Shown here in pieces: positions 7,405-14,153 of a stretch of 18,057 bases of DNA (positions within the stretch are counted from its first letter, which is position 1; the number at the start of each line of letters is the position of its first letter). Where the stretch lies: contig UQZF01000037.1 of assembly GCA_900545455.1 (NCBI GenBank), forward strand, positions 1-18,057, given 5' to 3'. The position numbers and the translations under genes were made by a program. This DNA comes from an uncultured Eubacteriales bacterium. GTDB taxonomy: Bacteria > Bacillota > Clostridia > Lachnospirales > Lachnospiraceae. Under the pieces are notes generated by a model that was not told where the DNA came from, made no database searches, and was given only the letters and a program-made list of their open reading frames with translations.

Positions 7405-8127
7405 ATGGCAGTACAGACCGTTTTCAAACGATACGAACTGAAATATCTCATGACCAGAGAGCAGCGCGACCTTCTGCTTAAAATAATGGAGGGGCACATG
7501 GCGCTGGATAAATACGGACACACAACAATAAGAAACATCTACTTTGACACCAACAACTACAGGCTTGTGCGCCGCTCCATCGAGGGACCTCCCTACAAGG
7601 AGAAGCTCAGAGTCAGGAGCTACAGCCATGTGAGCGGAAGCGACAATGTTTTCGTGGAGCTCAAGAAAAAATACAGGTCAGTCGTGTACAAGAGGAGGCT
7701 CGTCCTTCCGCTTGATGCCACAATGGATGCGCTGGTGATGCACCACGACCTTCCGGTGCAGTCGCAGATTGCAGATGAGATAAATTATTTCTGTAATTAC
7801 TACAAGACGCTGCGGCCTGCCGTATTTTTAAGCTACGAGCGTGAGGCGTTCTACTCAACCGACGGAAGCGACTTCCGCGTGACGTTCGATGAGAACATCC
7901 TCTACAGGGACGAGGACGTGTCGCTCACGAGTGCGGTATACGGAGCTCCGATAATCGGTAAAAATCAGATACTCATGGAAATCAAGACGCCGGGCGGCAT
8001 ACCGCTGTGGATGACCGATTTCCTCACGTCACAGAAAATATATAAGACGTCATTTTCCAAGTACGGCGCAGCCTACAAGGACATGATGCACATTAACAAG
8101 AATTTGGGAGAGATTTATTATGCTTAA
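7405..8127 (+). CDS. VTC-domain polyphosphate polymerase-like protein
   Basis: 240 residues, a stand-alone VTC domain (CYTH/triphosphate-tunnel superfamily). The eukaryotic member Vtc4 makes polyphosphate from ATP in a tunnel lined with basic residues and acidic metal ligands. The expected alternation is visible: Arg9-Glu11-Lys13 in RYELKY, IYFDT at 45-49, Lys66/Arg69/Arg71, VELKKKYR at 84-91 with KRR at 97-99, Arg145 in SYERE, Arg158/Asp162 in FRVTFDE, Glu192/Lys194 in MEIK, and the closing SFSKYGAAY (216-224). No membrane segment is present. It overlaps the DUF4956 membrane protein by 8 bp, a pairing that is common for bacterial VTC proteins. This suggests a membrane-associated complex. Polymerase activity is inferred from the family, not proven. 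Confidence 0.9.
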   Translation: MAVQTVFKRYELKYLMTREQRDLLLKIMEGHMALDKYGHTTIRNIYFDTNNYRLVRRSIEGPPYKEKLRVRSYSHVSGSDNVFVELKKKYRSVVYKRRLVLPLDATMDALVMHHDLPVQSQIADEINYFCNYYKTLRPAVFLSYEREAFYSTDGSDFRVTFDENILYRDEDVSLTSAVYGAPIIGKNQILMEIKTPGGIPLWMTDFLTSQKIYKTSFSKYGAAYKDMMHINKNLGEIYYA

Positions 8128-8812
8128 TTTATTTAAAGGAATTTTTGATTCAGACTTAACAAACGTAATTTCAATGTCAGACTTTCTGCTCTGCATCGGC
8201 ACGGCACTCATAATCGGACTTATTTTTGCAGGAATGTACATGTTCCGCACAAGATGCTCCAAGGGCTTCGTTGTCACACTTGCACTGTTGCCTGCAACGG
8301 TCTGCATGGTTATAATGATGGTTAACGGCAATGTCGGCGCGGGTGTAGCCGTAGCCGGAGCCTTCTCGCTTGTACGCTTCCGTTCCGCTCCGGGAACAGC
8401 AAAAGAAATCGGCGCAATATTCCTCGCGATGGCAGCCGGACTTATCACGGGAATGGGCTACCTCGGCTACGCGGTTCTTTTCAGCGTAATAATGGCGGTA
8501 ATATTTATTATCTACACCGAGTTTGAGCGCAGAAGCAGCAACAAGGGCGACCTTTACAGGACACTTCACATCACAATTCCCGAGGATTTGGACTACGACG
8601 AAGTATTCGACGAAATTTTCAAGGATTATCTGTCAGCGTACGATCTCACTCAGGTAAAGACAACCAACATGGGAAGCATGTTCAGGCTTACATACAACAT
8701 CACACTCGCAAGGAACGCATCCTTAAAGGAAATGATCAACAAGCTCCGCTGCAGAAACGGAAACCTTGAGATTACGGTATCGAAGCAGGACAATACGGGA
8801 ATGATGATGTAA
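8120..8812 (+). CDS. DUF4956 membrane protein
   Basis: 230 residues. Hydrophobic segments at about 20-41, 50-69, 71-84, 96-113 and 115-133 give four to five membrane passes. A soluble C-terminal domain (about 140-230) of alternating beta/alpha character follows (LHITIPEDLDYDEVFDE, then LEITVSKQ), resembling the ferredoxin-like tail seen in related MgtC-like and DUF4956 proteins. The family hallmark FSLVRFRSAPGTAKEIG lies at 82-98. The start codon sits inside the end of the VTC gene with GGGAGAG in front, so the two are translationally coupled. It probably anchors the VTC polymerase or passes its product; this is inference from constant gene neighbourhood. Its stop codon lies within an 11-bp direct repeat that flanks the following repeat element. 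Confidence 0.9.
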   Translation: MLNLFKGIFDSDLTNVISMSDFLLCIGTALIIGLIFAGMYMFRTRCSKGFVVTLALLPATVCMVIMMVNGNVGAGVAVAGAFSLVRFRSAPGTAKEIGAIFLAMAAGLITGMGYLGYAVLFSVIMAVIFIIYTEFERRSSNKGDLYRTLHITIPEDLDYDEVFDEIFKDYLSAYDLTQVKTTNMGSMFRLTYNITLARNASLKEMINKLRCRNGNLEITVSKQDNTGMMM

Positions 8813-8813
8813 A

Positions 8814-9023
8814 TAAGTAATTGCGAAACTATATATTTGAAAGCGAACGTTGTACAAATTTAACAATTCACCGCAGGCACGCTTTCGCTACATTACATCA
8901 CGTAGCGGTGCATAGACAGCCAAAATACGGCTGTCAAACACCGACGGCTGTAAAGTACCTGCTTGCGAATTTGTTAAATTTGCACAACTGTTTATCGTCA
9001 AAATTGCGTTTCGCAATTGCCAA
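8814..9023 (-). mobile_element. Structured palindromic repeat, copy B, MITE-like
   Basis: Layers from outside in. An 11-bp direct repeat GATGATGTAAA lies at 8803-8813 and 9024-9034. After exactly 5 bp on each side come perfect 11-bp inverted ends AATTGCGAAAC (8819-8829) and GTTTCGCAATT (9008-9018). Arms 8849-8869 and 8967-8988 pair with one bulge and one mismatch. GCAG pairs with CTGC (8873-8876 with 8959-8962). The 82-nt core is 8877-8958. Core helices match copy A with compensatory changes: CGGTG/CACCG, GACAGCC/GGCTGTC and TTACA/TGTAA. The element lies between DUF4956 and the lipoprotein gene, antisense to the operon if the strand of copy C is the functional one. A local hairpin (9002-9008 with 9012-9018) adjoins its right end. 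Mobility is inference. Confidence 0.75.
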
Positions 9024-9054
9024 GATGATGTAAAAAAGGAAAGGAGATTTCATC

Positions 9055-11058
9055 ATGATTAATATAAAGAAAGTTTTATCAGCCACGCTCATAACGGCGT
9101 TACTTTTTACGGGCTGCGCAAGCAACCAAAGCAGCTCGACGGATGCGACGGGAGGCTCCACCGAGAGCACAACCGCGGCAAGCACAACCGGCGCGTCAAA
9201 GACAAGCTCAACATCATCCTCGACAACGACCGTCGATTCATCGGATATGTTCACTAACCGCGACAAGGAGGTCGGCTACGACGAGAGCACGAGCGTCAAG
9301 CTCACGCTTAACGGCGACAGTATAACGAGCAGCTCCGACTCTGTCACAATAAACGGTTCAACCGTCACAATTACCGAGGAAGGAACCTACATCCTCTCGG
9401 GAACTCTGACGGACGGCATGATAATCGTGAACGCCGACGACAGCACAAAGATACAGCTTGTGCTCGACGATGTGGACATCACCAGCAGCACCTCCGCCGC
9501 AATATATGTATGCAGCGCGGATAAGGTGTTCGTAACTCTCGCGGCGGGCTCGGAGAACACACTCTCCAACGGCGGTGAGTACGTCGCAATCGACGACAAC
9601 AACATCGACTCGGTTATTTTTTCCAAGTCGGACCTCACACTTAACGGAAACGGCACACTCAATATCAATGCAGCGGCAGGTCACGGCATCGTGTCAAAGG
9701 ATGACCTCGTGATCACAAGCGGAACCTACAACATTAACTCCGCAAGCCACGGTCTTTCGGGCAAGGACAGCATAAGAATCGCCGACGGAACATTTAACAT
9801 TGTGTCGGGCAAGGATGCTCTTCACGCCGACAACGAGGACGACGAGGAGCGCGGATTTATATATATCGCAGGCGGAACCTTCAACTTAAACGCAGAGGGC
9901 GGCGGCATGGATGCCAGTGGTTATCTCATTGTTGAGAACGGAAGCTTTGACATCACGACCGACAGCGACGACAGCGATGCGAGCACGAAGGGACTCAAGG
10001 CGTCAGGCAATCTCACCGTGAACGGCGGTACATTTGTGATTGACACTCTCGACGACGCCGTGCACACCAACTCGGACATGACAATCAACGGCGGTACATT
10101 TACCGTGACGACGGGCGATGACGGATTTCACGCCGACAACGACCTCGTGGTAAACAATGGATATATCACAATCAATGACTGCTACGAAGGTCTTGAAGGT
10201 CTTACCGTAACTATAAACGACGGTGAGATAAGCATAAATGCCTCCGATGACGGCATCAATGCCGCAGGCGGCAGCGACTCGAGTGGTTTTGGCGGCTTCT
10301 TCGGCGGGGATAAATTTTCCGCAGACTCAGATGCCAACATCTATATAAACGGCGGTATCATCAATGTGGACGCCGACGGCGACGGAATCGATTCCAACGG
10401 AAACCTGTATATAACGGGCGGTGAAGTTTATGTGTCAGGTTCCGAGTCAAATGCGGACGGCGCGCTCGACTACGACGGCGAGAGCTCCATCACGGGCGGT
10501 ATCCTCATCGCGGCAGGCGCTTCGGGAATGGCTCAGAATATGGGCTCCGACTCAACACAGGGAACAATCCTCGTGACCTTCACCACACAGTCGGCTGGAA
10601 CGACAATCAGTCTCCTCGACGAATCGGGCAACGAGCTTATCTCATGGCAGTCAGACAAGACCTACAGCAGCGCTGTCATAAGCACACCTGACATCAAGGA
10701 GGGCGGCACCTACACCATCAAAGCAGGAGATTACGAGACAACGATAACTATGGACAGCCTTGTATACGGAAGCGGCATGGGAATGGGCGGCTTTCCAGGC
10801 GGTGGCGGAATGGGCGGCGGACGTCCTGACGGCAACGGCGGCGACAACGGCGACATGACTCCTCCCGACATGAGCGGCGACAACAGCGACATGACTCCTC
10901 CCGACATGAGTGGCGACAACAGCGACATGACTCCTCCCGATATGAACGGTAACAATGGTGGCATGGGCGGTCAGAGACCTGACGGCAATGGGAATATGAC
11001 ACCGCCTGACATGAACAACAACAGTAACAATAACACTGACCGTAACAACGGAGTATAA
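9055..11058 (+). CDS. Cthe_2159-like (DUF4353) beta-helix carbohydrate-binding lipoprotein
   Basis: 667 residues. The lipoprotein signal peptide ends in the lipobox LFTGC, so Cys21 is predicted to be lipidated and the protein is anchored outside. A Ser/Thr-rich linker (about 22-65) precedes a right-handed parallel beta-helix (about 75-505). Its many short repeated rungs read like INGGTFTVTTGDDGFHADND, with frequent DDG/NGG turns typical of the Cthe_2159 family. The clostridial founder of that family binds cellulose-like and acidic polysaccharides and calcium. A small beta domain follows (about 505-570). The C-terminus is a Gly/Met-rich stretch and then DNMTPPDM-type repeats (about 600-650). 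It follows the VTC-DUF4956 pair, a grouping also seen with CotH kinases. Polysaccharide or cell-surface binding is the best guess; a link to polyphosphate is inference. AAGGAG at 9041-9046 supports the start. Confidence 0.88.
   Translation: MINIKKVLSATLITALLFTGCASNQSSSTDATGGSTESTTAASTTGASKTSSTSSSTTTVDSSDMFTNRDKEVGYDESTSVKLTLNGDSITSSSDSVTINGSTVTITEEGTYILSGTLTDGMIIVNADDSTKIQLVLDDVDITSSTSAAIYVCSADKVFVTLAAGSENTLSNGGEYVAIDDNNIDSVIFSKSDLTLNGNGTLNINAAAGHGIVSKDDLVITSGTYNINSASHGLSGKDSIRIADGTFNIVSGKDALHADNEDDEERGFIYIAGGTFNLNAEGGGMDASGYLIVENGSFDITTDSDDSDASTKGLKASGNLTVNGGTFVIDTLDDAVHTNSDMTINGGTFTVTTGDDGFHADNDLVVNNGYITINDCYEGLEGLTVTINDGEISINASDDGINAAGGSDSSGFGGFFGGDKFSADSDANIYINGGIINVDADGDGIDSNGNLYITGGEVYVSGSESNADGALDYDGESSITGGILIAAGASGMAQNMGSDSTQGTILVTFTTQSAGTTISLLDESGNELISWQSDKTYSSAVISTPDIKEGGTYTIKAGDYETTITMDSLVYGSGMGMGGFPGGGGMGGGRPDGNGGDNGDMTPPDMSGDNSDMTPPDMSGDNSDMTPPDMNGNNGGMGGQRPDGNGNMTPPDMNNNSNNNTDRNNGV
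10852..10959 (+). repeat. 36-bp tandem repeat inside the lipoprotein gene
   Basis: Units at 10852-10887 and 10888-10923 are nearly identical, and a diverged third lies at 10924-10959. Each encodes a 12-residue DMTPPDMSGDNS unit. In-frame copy-number change by slippage is likely and would alter the length of the surface-exposed tail. Confidence 0.9.
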
Positions 11059-11073
11059 AAAATACCCCTTGAC

Positions 11074-11117
11074 CACCTCCATACTTTAAAGTACCTTTAG
11101 AGTATGGAGGTGTTTTT
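11074..11117 (+). terminator. Intrinsic terminator of the lipoprotein gene, overlapping merR ribosome site
   Basis: A perfect 12-bp stem (CACCTCCATACT 11074-11085 with AGTATGGAGGTG 11101-11112), a 15-nt loop and five T residues (11113-11117). The 3' arm contains the GGAGGTG ribosome site of the merR-type gene, so read-through transcripts would have that site paired. The loop carries the putative MerR operator core. Confidence 0.85.
11086..11102 (+). promoter_or_regulatory. Putative MerR-type operator in the regulator's own leader
   Basis: This 17-nt segment (TTAAAGTAC followed by CTTTAGAG) matches 11976-11992 in the SDR promoter at 16 of 17 positions. It is the centre of an imperfect dyad, ACTTTAAAG, TAC, CTTTAGAGT. 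A TTGACC lies at 11069-11074, but here 11 extra nt separate it from the motif, and no good -10 box at the right distance is visible. Confidence 0.55.
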
Positions 11118-11118
11118 A

Positions 11119-11928
11119 ATGTATAAGGATTACAACATAGGTACAATATCAAAGCTTCTGGGCATCTCATCGGAGACTCTCCGCTACTATGAGTCCAAGA
11201 ATGTCATTAAGCCCAGACGCGACTCCGAAACGGGGTACAGATATTACAACGCATGGGATCTGCACATGCTTTTGCAGGCAAAGCACTACCAGAGCTACGG
11301 CTATACCCTGAAGGAGATTGTGAAGCTTTTTCACAACGACGATTTGAAGGATATATCGGACGGGCTCGGCGACAAGGAGGAGGCTATCGAGCAGGAGATT
11401 CTTCTGCAGATGAACCGTCTCAACTGCATCCGCCAAAACCGCGCAATGCTCTCCGACGCCGCCGACAGCGTAGGAAAATTCCGCATTGAGCGGAGTCCCG
11501 GCATTTTCAGGATGAACACACAGGAGGATTACACACTCTATAAGTCCCCCGAAGCCCTCGAGCTCATAGAAAAATGGACGCAGCTCACACCTTTTATATA
11601 CTCATGCGCCCGCTTTCCTTATGATAATGTGATTAACGGGCAGGAGGGCTTTGAGTTCGGCATGGGGCTCAACGAGGAATACGCGGCATTTTTGAACATC
11701 TCAGCCGGAGGCTATGTTCAATACCATGCGCCGAGAATGTGCGTGCACACCTGCATCCCGTCGGACTCGGGGTGCTATCTCTCACTCGAGCGCATACAGC
11801 CCGCACTTGAGTACATGAAAAACAACGGACTTCAACTCAAAGGAGACATAATCACACAGGTTGTGTGTATGACACGCTCCGAAAGCGAGTACCACAATCG
11901 GCATATCGTATGGCTTCCGATTCAATAG
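11119..11928 (+). CDS. MerR-family regulator with GyrI-like ligand domain
   Basis: 269 residues from ATG 11119. The ATG at 11104 in the same frame is unlikely because the GGAGGTG ribosome site (11106-11112) lies after it. The winged HTH (about 1-72) reads YNIGTISKLLGISSETLRYYE, then the typical GYRYYNAWDLHML and GYTLKEI. A dimerisation helix follows (about 78-118). The C-terminal half (about 120-269) looks like the GyrI/BmrR small-molecule-binding fold. It has two Cys in close proximity (MCVHTC near 209-214), which could bind metal or thiol-reactive ligands but are not a canonical MerR metal site. Family members twist promoters with 19-20 bp spacers. The SDR gene immediately downstream has exactly such a promoter, so it is the predicted target together with the MFS gene. 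The ligand is unknown. Confidence 0.92.
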   Translation: MYKDYNIGTISKLLGISSETLRYYESKNVIKPRRDSETGYRYYNAWDLHMLLQAKHYQSYGYTLKEIVKLFHNDDLKDISDGLGDKEEAIEQEILLQMNRLNCIRQNRAMLSDAADSVGKFRIERSPGIFRMNTQEDYTLYKSPEALELIEKWTQLTPFIYSCARFPYDNVINGQEGFEFGMGLNEEYAAFLNISAGGYVQYHAPRMCVHTCIPSDSGCYLSLERIQPALEYMKNNGLQLKGDIITQVVCMTRSESEYHNRHIVWLPIQ

Positions 11929-11969
11929 AAGCTCTCTCCAATTTTTGTTAAAAAATTATCACTACCCTC

Positions 11970-12000
11970 TTGACCTTAAAGTACTTTTAGAGATTATAAT
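11970..12000 (+). promoter_or_regulatory. MerR-dependent promoter of the SDR-MFS operon
   Basis: TTGACC (11970-11975), 19-bp spacer, perfect TATAAT (11995-12000). The over-long spacer is the hallmark of MerR-activated promoters. It contains the 17-nt motif (11976-11992) shared with the regulator's own leader. The start codon is 62 bp beyond the -10 box, and an AAAGGAAGG ribosome site ends at 12054. Confidence 0.85.
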
Positions 12001-12062
12001 ATCCTTAGATTGTTAAAAAGTTATCAATTCAAAATCAATCAAGAGAAAGGAAGGTACTTATT

Positions 12063-12848
12063 ATGGAGAACGAAGCAAGAAAGGTAGTTTTAATCACCGG
12101 AGGCGCAATGGGACAGGGACGTGCACATGCCATCAAGTATGCGGAGAACGGCTTTGATGTCGTGCTGGCAGATATGCTTGACCCTGAGGACTCACGTTTT
12201 AAGGAGACAATCAAGACTCTCAATGACATGGGCGCAGAGGTTCTCGCCATGAAAGCCAACATCACAAGCACACCTGACATGGAAAAACTTTTTGCCACGG
12301 CTTGGGAGAAGTTCGGACGTCTCGACGTTGTCATCGCCAACGCCGGTGTCATCAACTTCGGCTACACATGGGAGCTCACGGACGAGCAGGTCGAGAAGGT
12401 TTTAAGCATCGACCTTGAGGGCACATGGAGAACAGACAAGTACGCCGTTCAGTACATGTTAAAGCAGGGCTTTGGACGAATCATCAACATTTCATCCACG
12501 AGCGGTCTTTACGGAACACCTAAGCTTGCAACATACTGCATGGCTAAGTGGGGCGTTCTCGGTCTTACAAAGACACTTGCCAAGGAGGTCGGCTCAAAGG
12601 GTATCGTCGTGAATGCTCTCTGCCCTACCAAGGTAAAGACTCCTATGTGCGAGACTCAGGAGTACGTCGAATTCATCAACGAGCTCACCGGAAAGAACTT
12701 CAAGGACTACAAAGAAATGTATGCCGGAGTTCCTTTCCTCGATGTTGAGGATATTTCGGACATGGTTTACTGGCTCGGCACAAGCCGTGCGGCAGGAAAG
12801 TTCAACGGACGTGACGTCGCACTCGACCTCGGAACTCTTAACAGATAA
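12063..12848 (+). CDS. Short-chain dehydrogenase/reductase (classical SDR)
   Basis: 261 residues, a complete Rossmann-fold SDR. The nucleotide-binding motif is TGGAMGQG (12-19). Asp37 at the end of the second strand favours NAD(H) over NADP(H). The NAG motif is at 93-95. The catalytic Ser145, Tyr158 and Lys162 sit in ISSTSGLYGT and YCMAK. The substrate loop (about 190-235) is long, as in SDRs acting on hydroxylated cyclic compounds such as the carveol-dehydrogenase-like group; that resemblance is from memory and the substrate is not known. It is the first gene after a MerR-type promoter and is followed 44 bp later by an MFS transporter. The pair therefore looks like an uptake-and-modify or modify-and-export module for the regulator's ligand. 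Confidence 0.94.
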   Translation: MENEARKVVLITGGAMGQGRAHAIKYAENGFDVVLADMLDPEDSRFKETIKTLNDMGAEVLAMKANITSTPDMEKLFATAWEKFGRLDVVIANAGVINFGYTWELTDEQVEKVLSIDLEGTWRTDKYAVQYMLKQGFGRIINISSTSGLYGTPKLATYCMAKWGVLGLTKTLAKEVGSKGIVVNALCPTKVKTPMCETQEYVEFINELTGKNFKDYKEMYAGVPFLDVEDISDMVYWLGTSRAAGKFNGRDVALDLGTLNR

Positions 12849-12892
12849 CAGAGAGTCTTTAGCGAAAAAATGCTCTCGGATTGGAGAAAACT

Positions 12893-13840
12893 ATGAAGAT
12901 TACAAAAGCAACAAGATGGCGCGTGTTCGCCGGAGTGTGGATTCAGAGTCTTTTTACATCTGCGACTGCTTATTTCAGCCTCTTCTGTATCCCGCTCACA
13001 ACAAAGTTCGGCTGGAGCGACAGTGACTTCGCTCTTGCATACACAATTTACATGTTTACATACTGTGCCGTCGGCTTCTTAGGCGGCTCGCTCGCGCAGA
13101 AATTAAGCCCGAGAATTACAATCTACCTAGGACTTGCACTCTTCGCAGGCGGCTGGTTCTTAACAGGCTTTGCAAGCAGCATCCCGCAGCTCTACATTTT
13201 CTACGGTTTGCTTGCAGGCGCAGGCGGTGGTCTCATTTACCCTGCATGTCTCCCTACAGCCCTCAAATGGTTCCCTGACCGTTCAGGCTCCATCTCGGGA
13301 CTCGTACAGGCAGGTGCTTCCTGCGGTCCTTTCATCATGAGTCCTATCGCACAGCGTCAGATCGGACAAAGTGCTATGACCGCCGCCCTCTGTGTGTCCA
13401 TCATGACACTCGCAAATATGTGCGGACGTATCGGCTTCGGCTTTATATATGACAATCTCAAGGGCTGGAACAGCCTTCTGCTTCTCATGGTGATCAACGG
13501 AGCCTCAATGCTCATGCTCACACAGGCTAAGTCACTTCCGTTCTTCATCCTCTGCGTAGTGCTTGTCGGCTTCTCCTTCGGTGGACTTCTCGTTGTGTTC
13601 GCACCGATGGTTCGTATGATATTCGGCTCTAAGTACTACAACAGCAACTACGGTCTAATCTTTATCGGCTACGGCATCGGCTACGGCATCGGCGCCTTCA
13701 TCGGCCCAAAGATAAGTGCAAGCTTCTACGACTCTACAGGCGTGTACACCTACGGCTTCGTGGGCTCCGCGTGCCTCGCGGTTGCAGCGATTGTGCTTAT
13801 CCTCGTTGCCAAGAAGATGTACGCAAAAATGAGTGCGTAG
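12893..13840 (+). CDS. OFA-like MFS transporter, internally shortened (about 10 helices)
   Basis: 315 residues from ATG 12893. The frame also has TTG at 12881, but the GGAG at 12883-12886 serves the ATG. MFS proteins of the oxalate/formate-antiporter type usually exceed 400 residues. The N-terminal half (helices 1-5) is normal, with the helix 4 region GLLAGAGGGLIYPACLPTA and the loop KWFPDRSGSISGLVQAG. After PFIMSPIAQRQIG the sequence jumps straight to TAALCVSIMTLANMCGRIGFGF, which corresponds to helix 8 and its GR signature. The usual helix 6, the central cytoplasmic loop and helix 7 are missing. The reading frame is intact and the helix count stays even, preserving topology. It may be a deletion derivative, functional or decaying. 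It is the second gene of the SDR operon. Confidence 0.87.
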   Translation: MKITKATRWRVFAGVWIQSLFTSATAYFSLFCIPLTTKFGWSDSDFALAYTIYMFTYCAVGFLGGSLAQKLSPRITIYLGLALFAGGWFLTGFASSIPQLYIFYGLLAGAGGGLIYPACLPTALKWFPDRSGSISGLVQAGASCGPFIMSPIAQRQIGQSAMTAALCVSIMTLANMCGRIGFGFIYDNLKGWNSLLLLMVINGASMLMLTQAKSLPFFILCVVLVGFSFGGLLVVFAPMVRMIFGSKYYNSNYGLIFIGYGIGYGIGAFIGPKISASFYDSTGVYTYGFVGSACLAVAAIVLILVAKKMYAKMSA

Positions 13841-13880
13841 CACCTGTTAAGCCACACTAAACAGAATATTTTTAACATAT

Positions 13881-13934
13881 AAAGTCATGGCACCCTGCTT
13901 AAACTATCGTTAAATCGCAGGCTGTCATGGCTTT
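13881..13934 (+). terminator. Probable terminator after the MFS gene
   Basis: An 18-position stem (13881-13898 with 13917-13934) having two wobble pairs and one mismatch, with an 18-nt loop, ending in CTTT and a T-rich stretch. A partial direct copy of its 3' arm (ACATGGCTTTA) recurs at 13952-13962. Confidence 0.6.
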
Positions 13935-14001
13935 ATTATTTTGCCTCCCTGACATGGCTTTACTTGTGCTCTTATTAATAACATGATAAAATAACATTTG
14001 T

Positions 14002-14030
14002 TTGTAATTTTCATAAAATTTTAATATACA
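14002..14030 (+). promoter_or_regulatory. Possible promoter for the DUF6056-like gene
   Basis: TTGTAA (14002-14007), 17-bp AT-rich spacer, TATACA (14025-14030). The resulting leader would start just before the truncated repeat copy C. Confidence 0.4.
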
Positions 14031-14047
14031 GGATTTTGAAGTAGACA

Positions 14048-14110
14048 GTTGTACGATTTTGCTATATTGCAAGCCGGGTGCTTTGTATCCGTTGGCGCTT
14101 ATCGGCTGTT
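14048..14110 (+). repeat. Truncated structured repeat, copy C
   Basis: Over 14048-14096 it matches the reverse complement of copy A (6967 down to 6919) at 39 of 49 positions. The match includes the GTTG end, the block CTATATTGCAAGC and the following CCGT.GGC. After that the similarity fades (GGCTGTT at 14104-14110 may be a remnant). The opposite arm is absent, so the outer stem cannot form. It ends 43 nt before the start codon of the next gene. Confidence 0.7.
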
Positions 14111-14153
14111 CTTTAAAATTCAAAATTTCCACAAAAATGAAAAGAGGTTCCCC

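Noticed and set aside
10651..11082. Minus-strand frames rich in VTVHIGRSHVAVVA-type repeats
   Set aside because: They are mirror images of the Gly/Met/Pro tandem repeats of the lipoprotein gene.
14049..14153. Upstream extension of the DUF6056-like protein to 14049
   Set aside because: The extension would translate repeat copy C; ATG 14154 has a ribosome site and is followed immediately by a normal first membrane helix.
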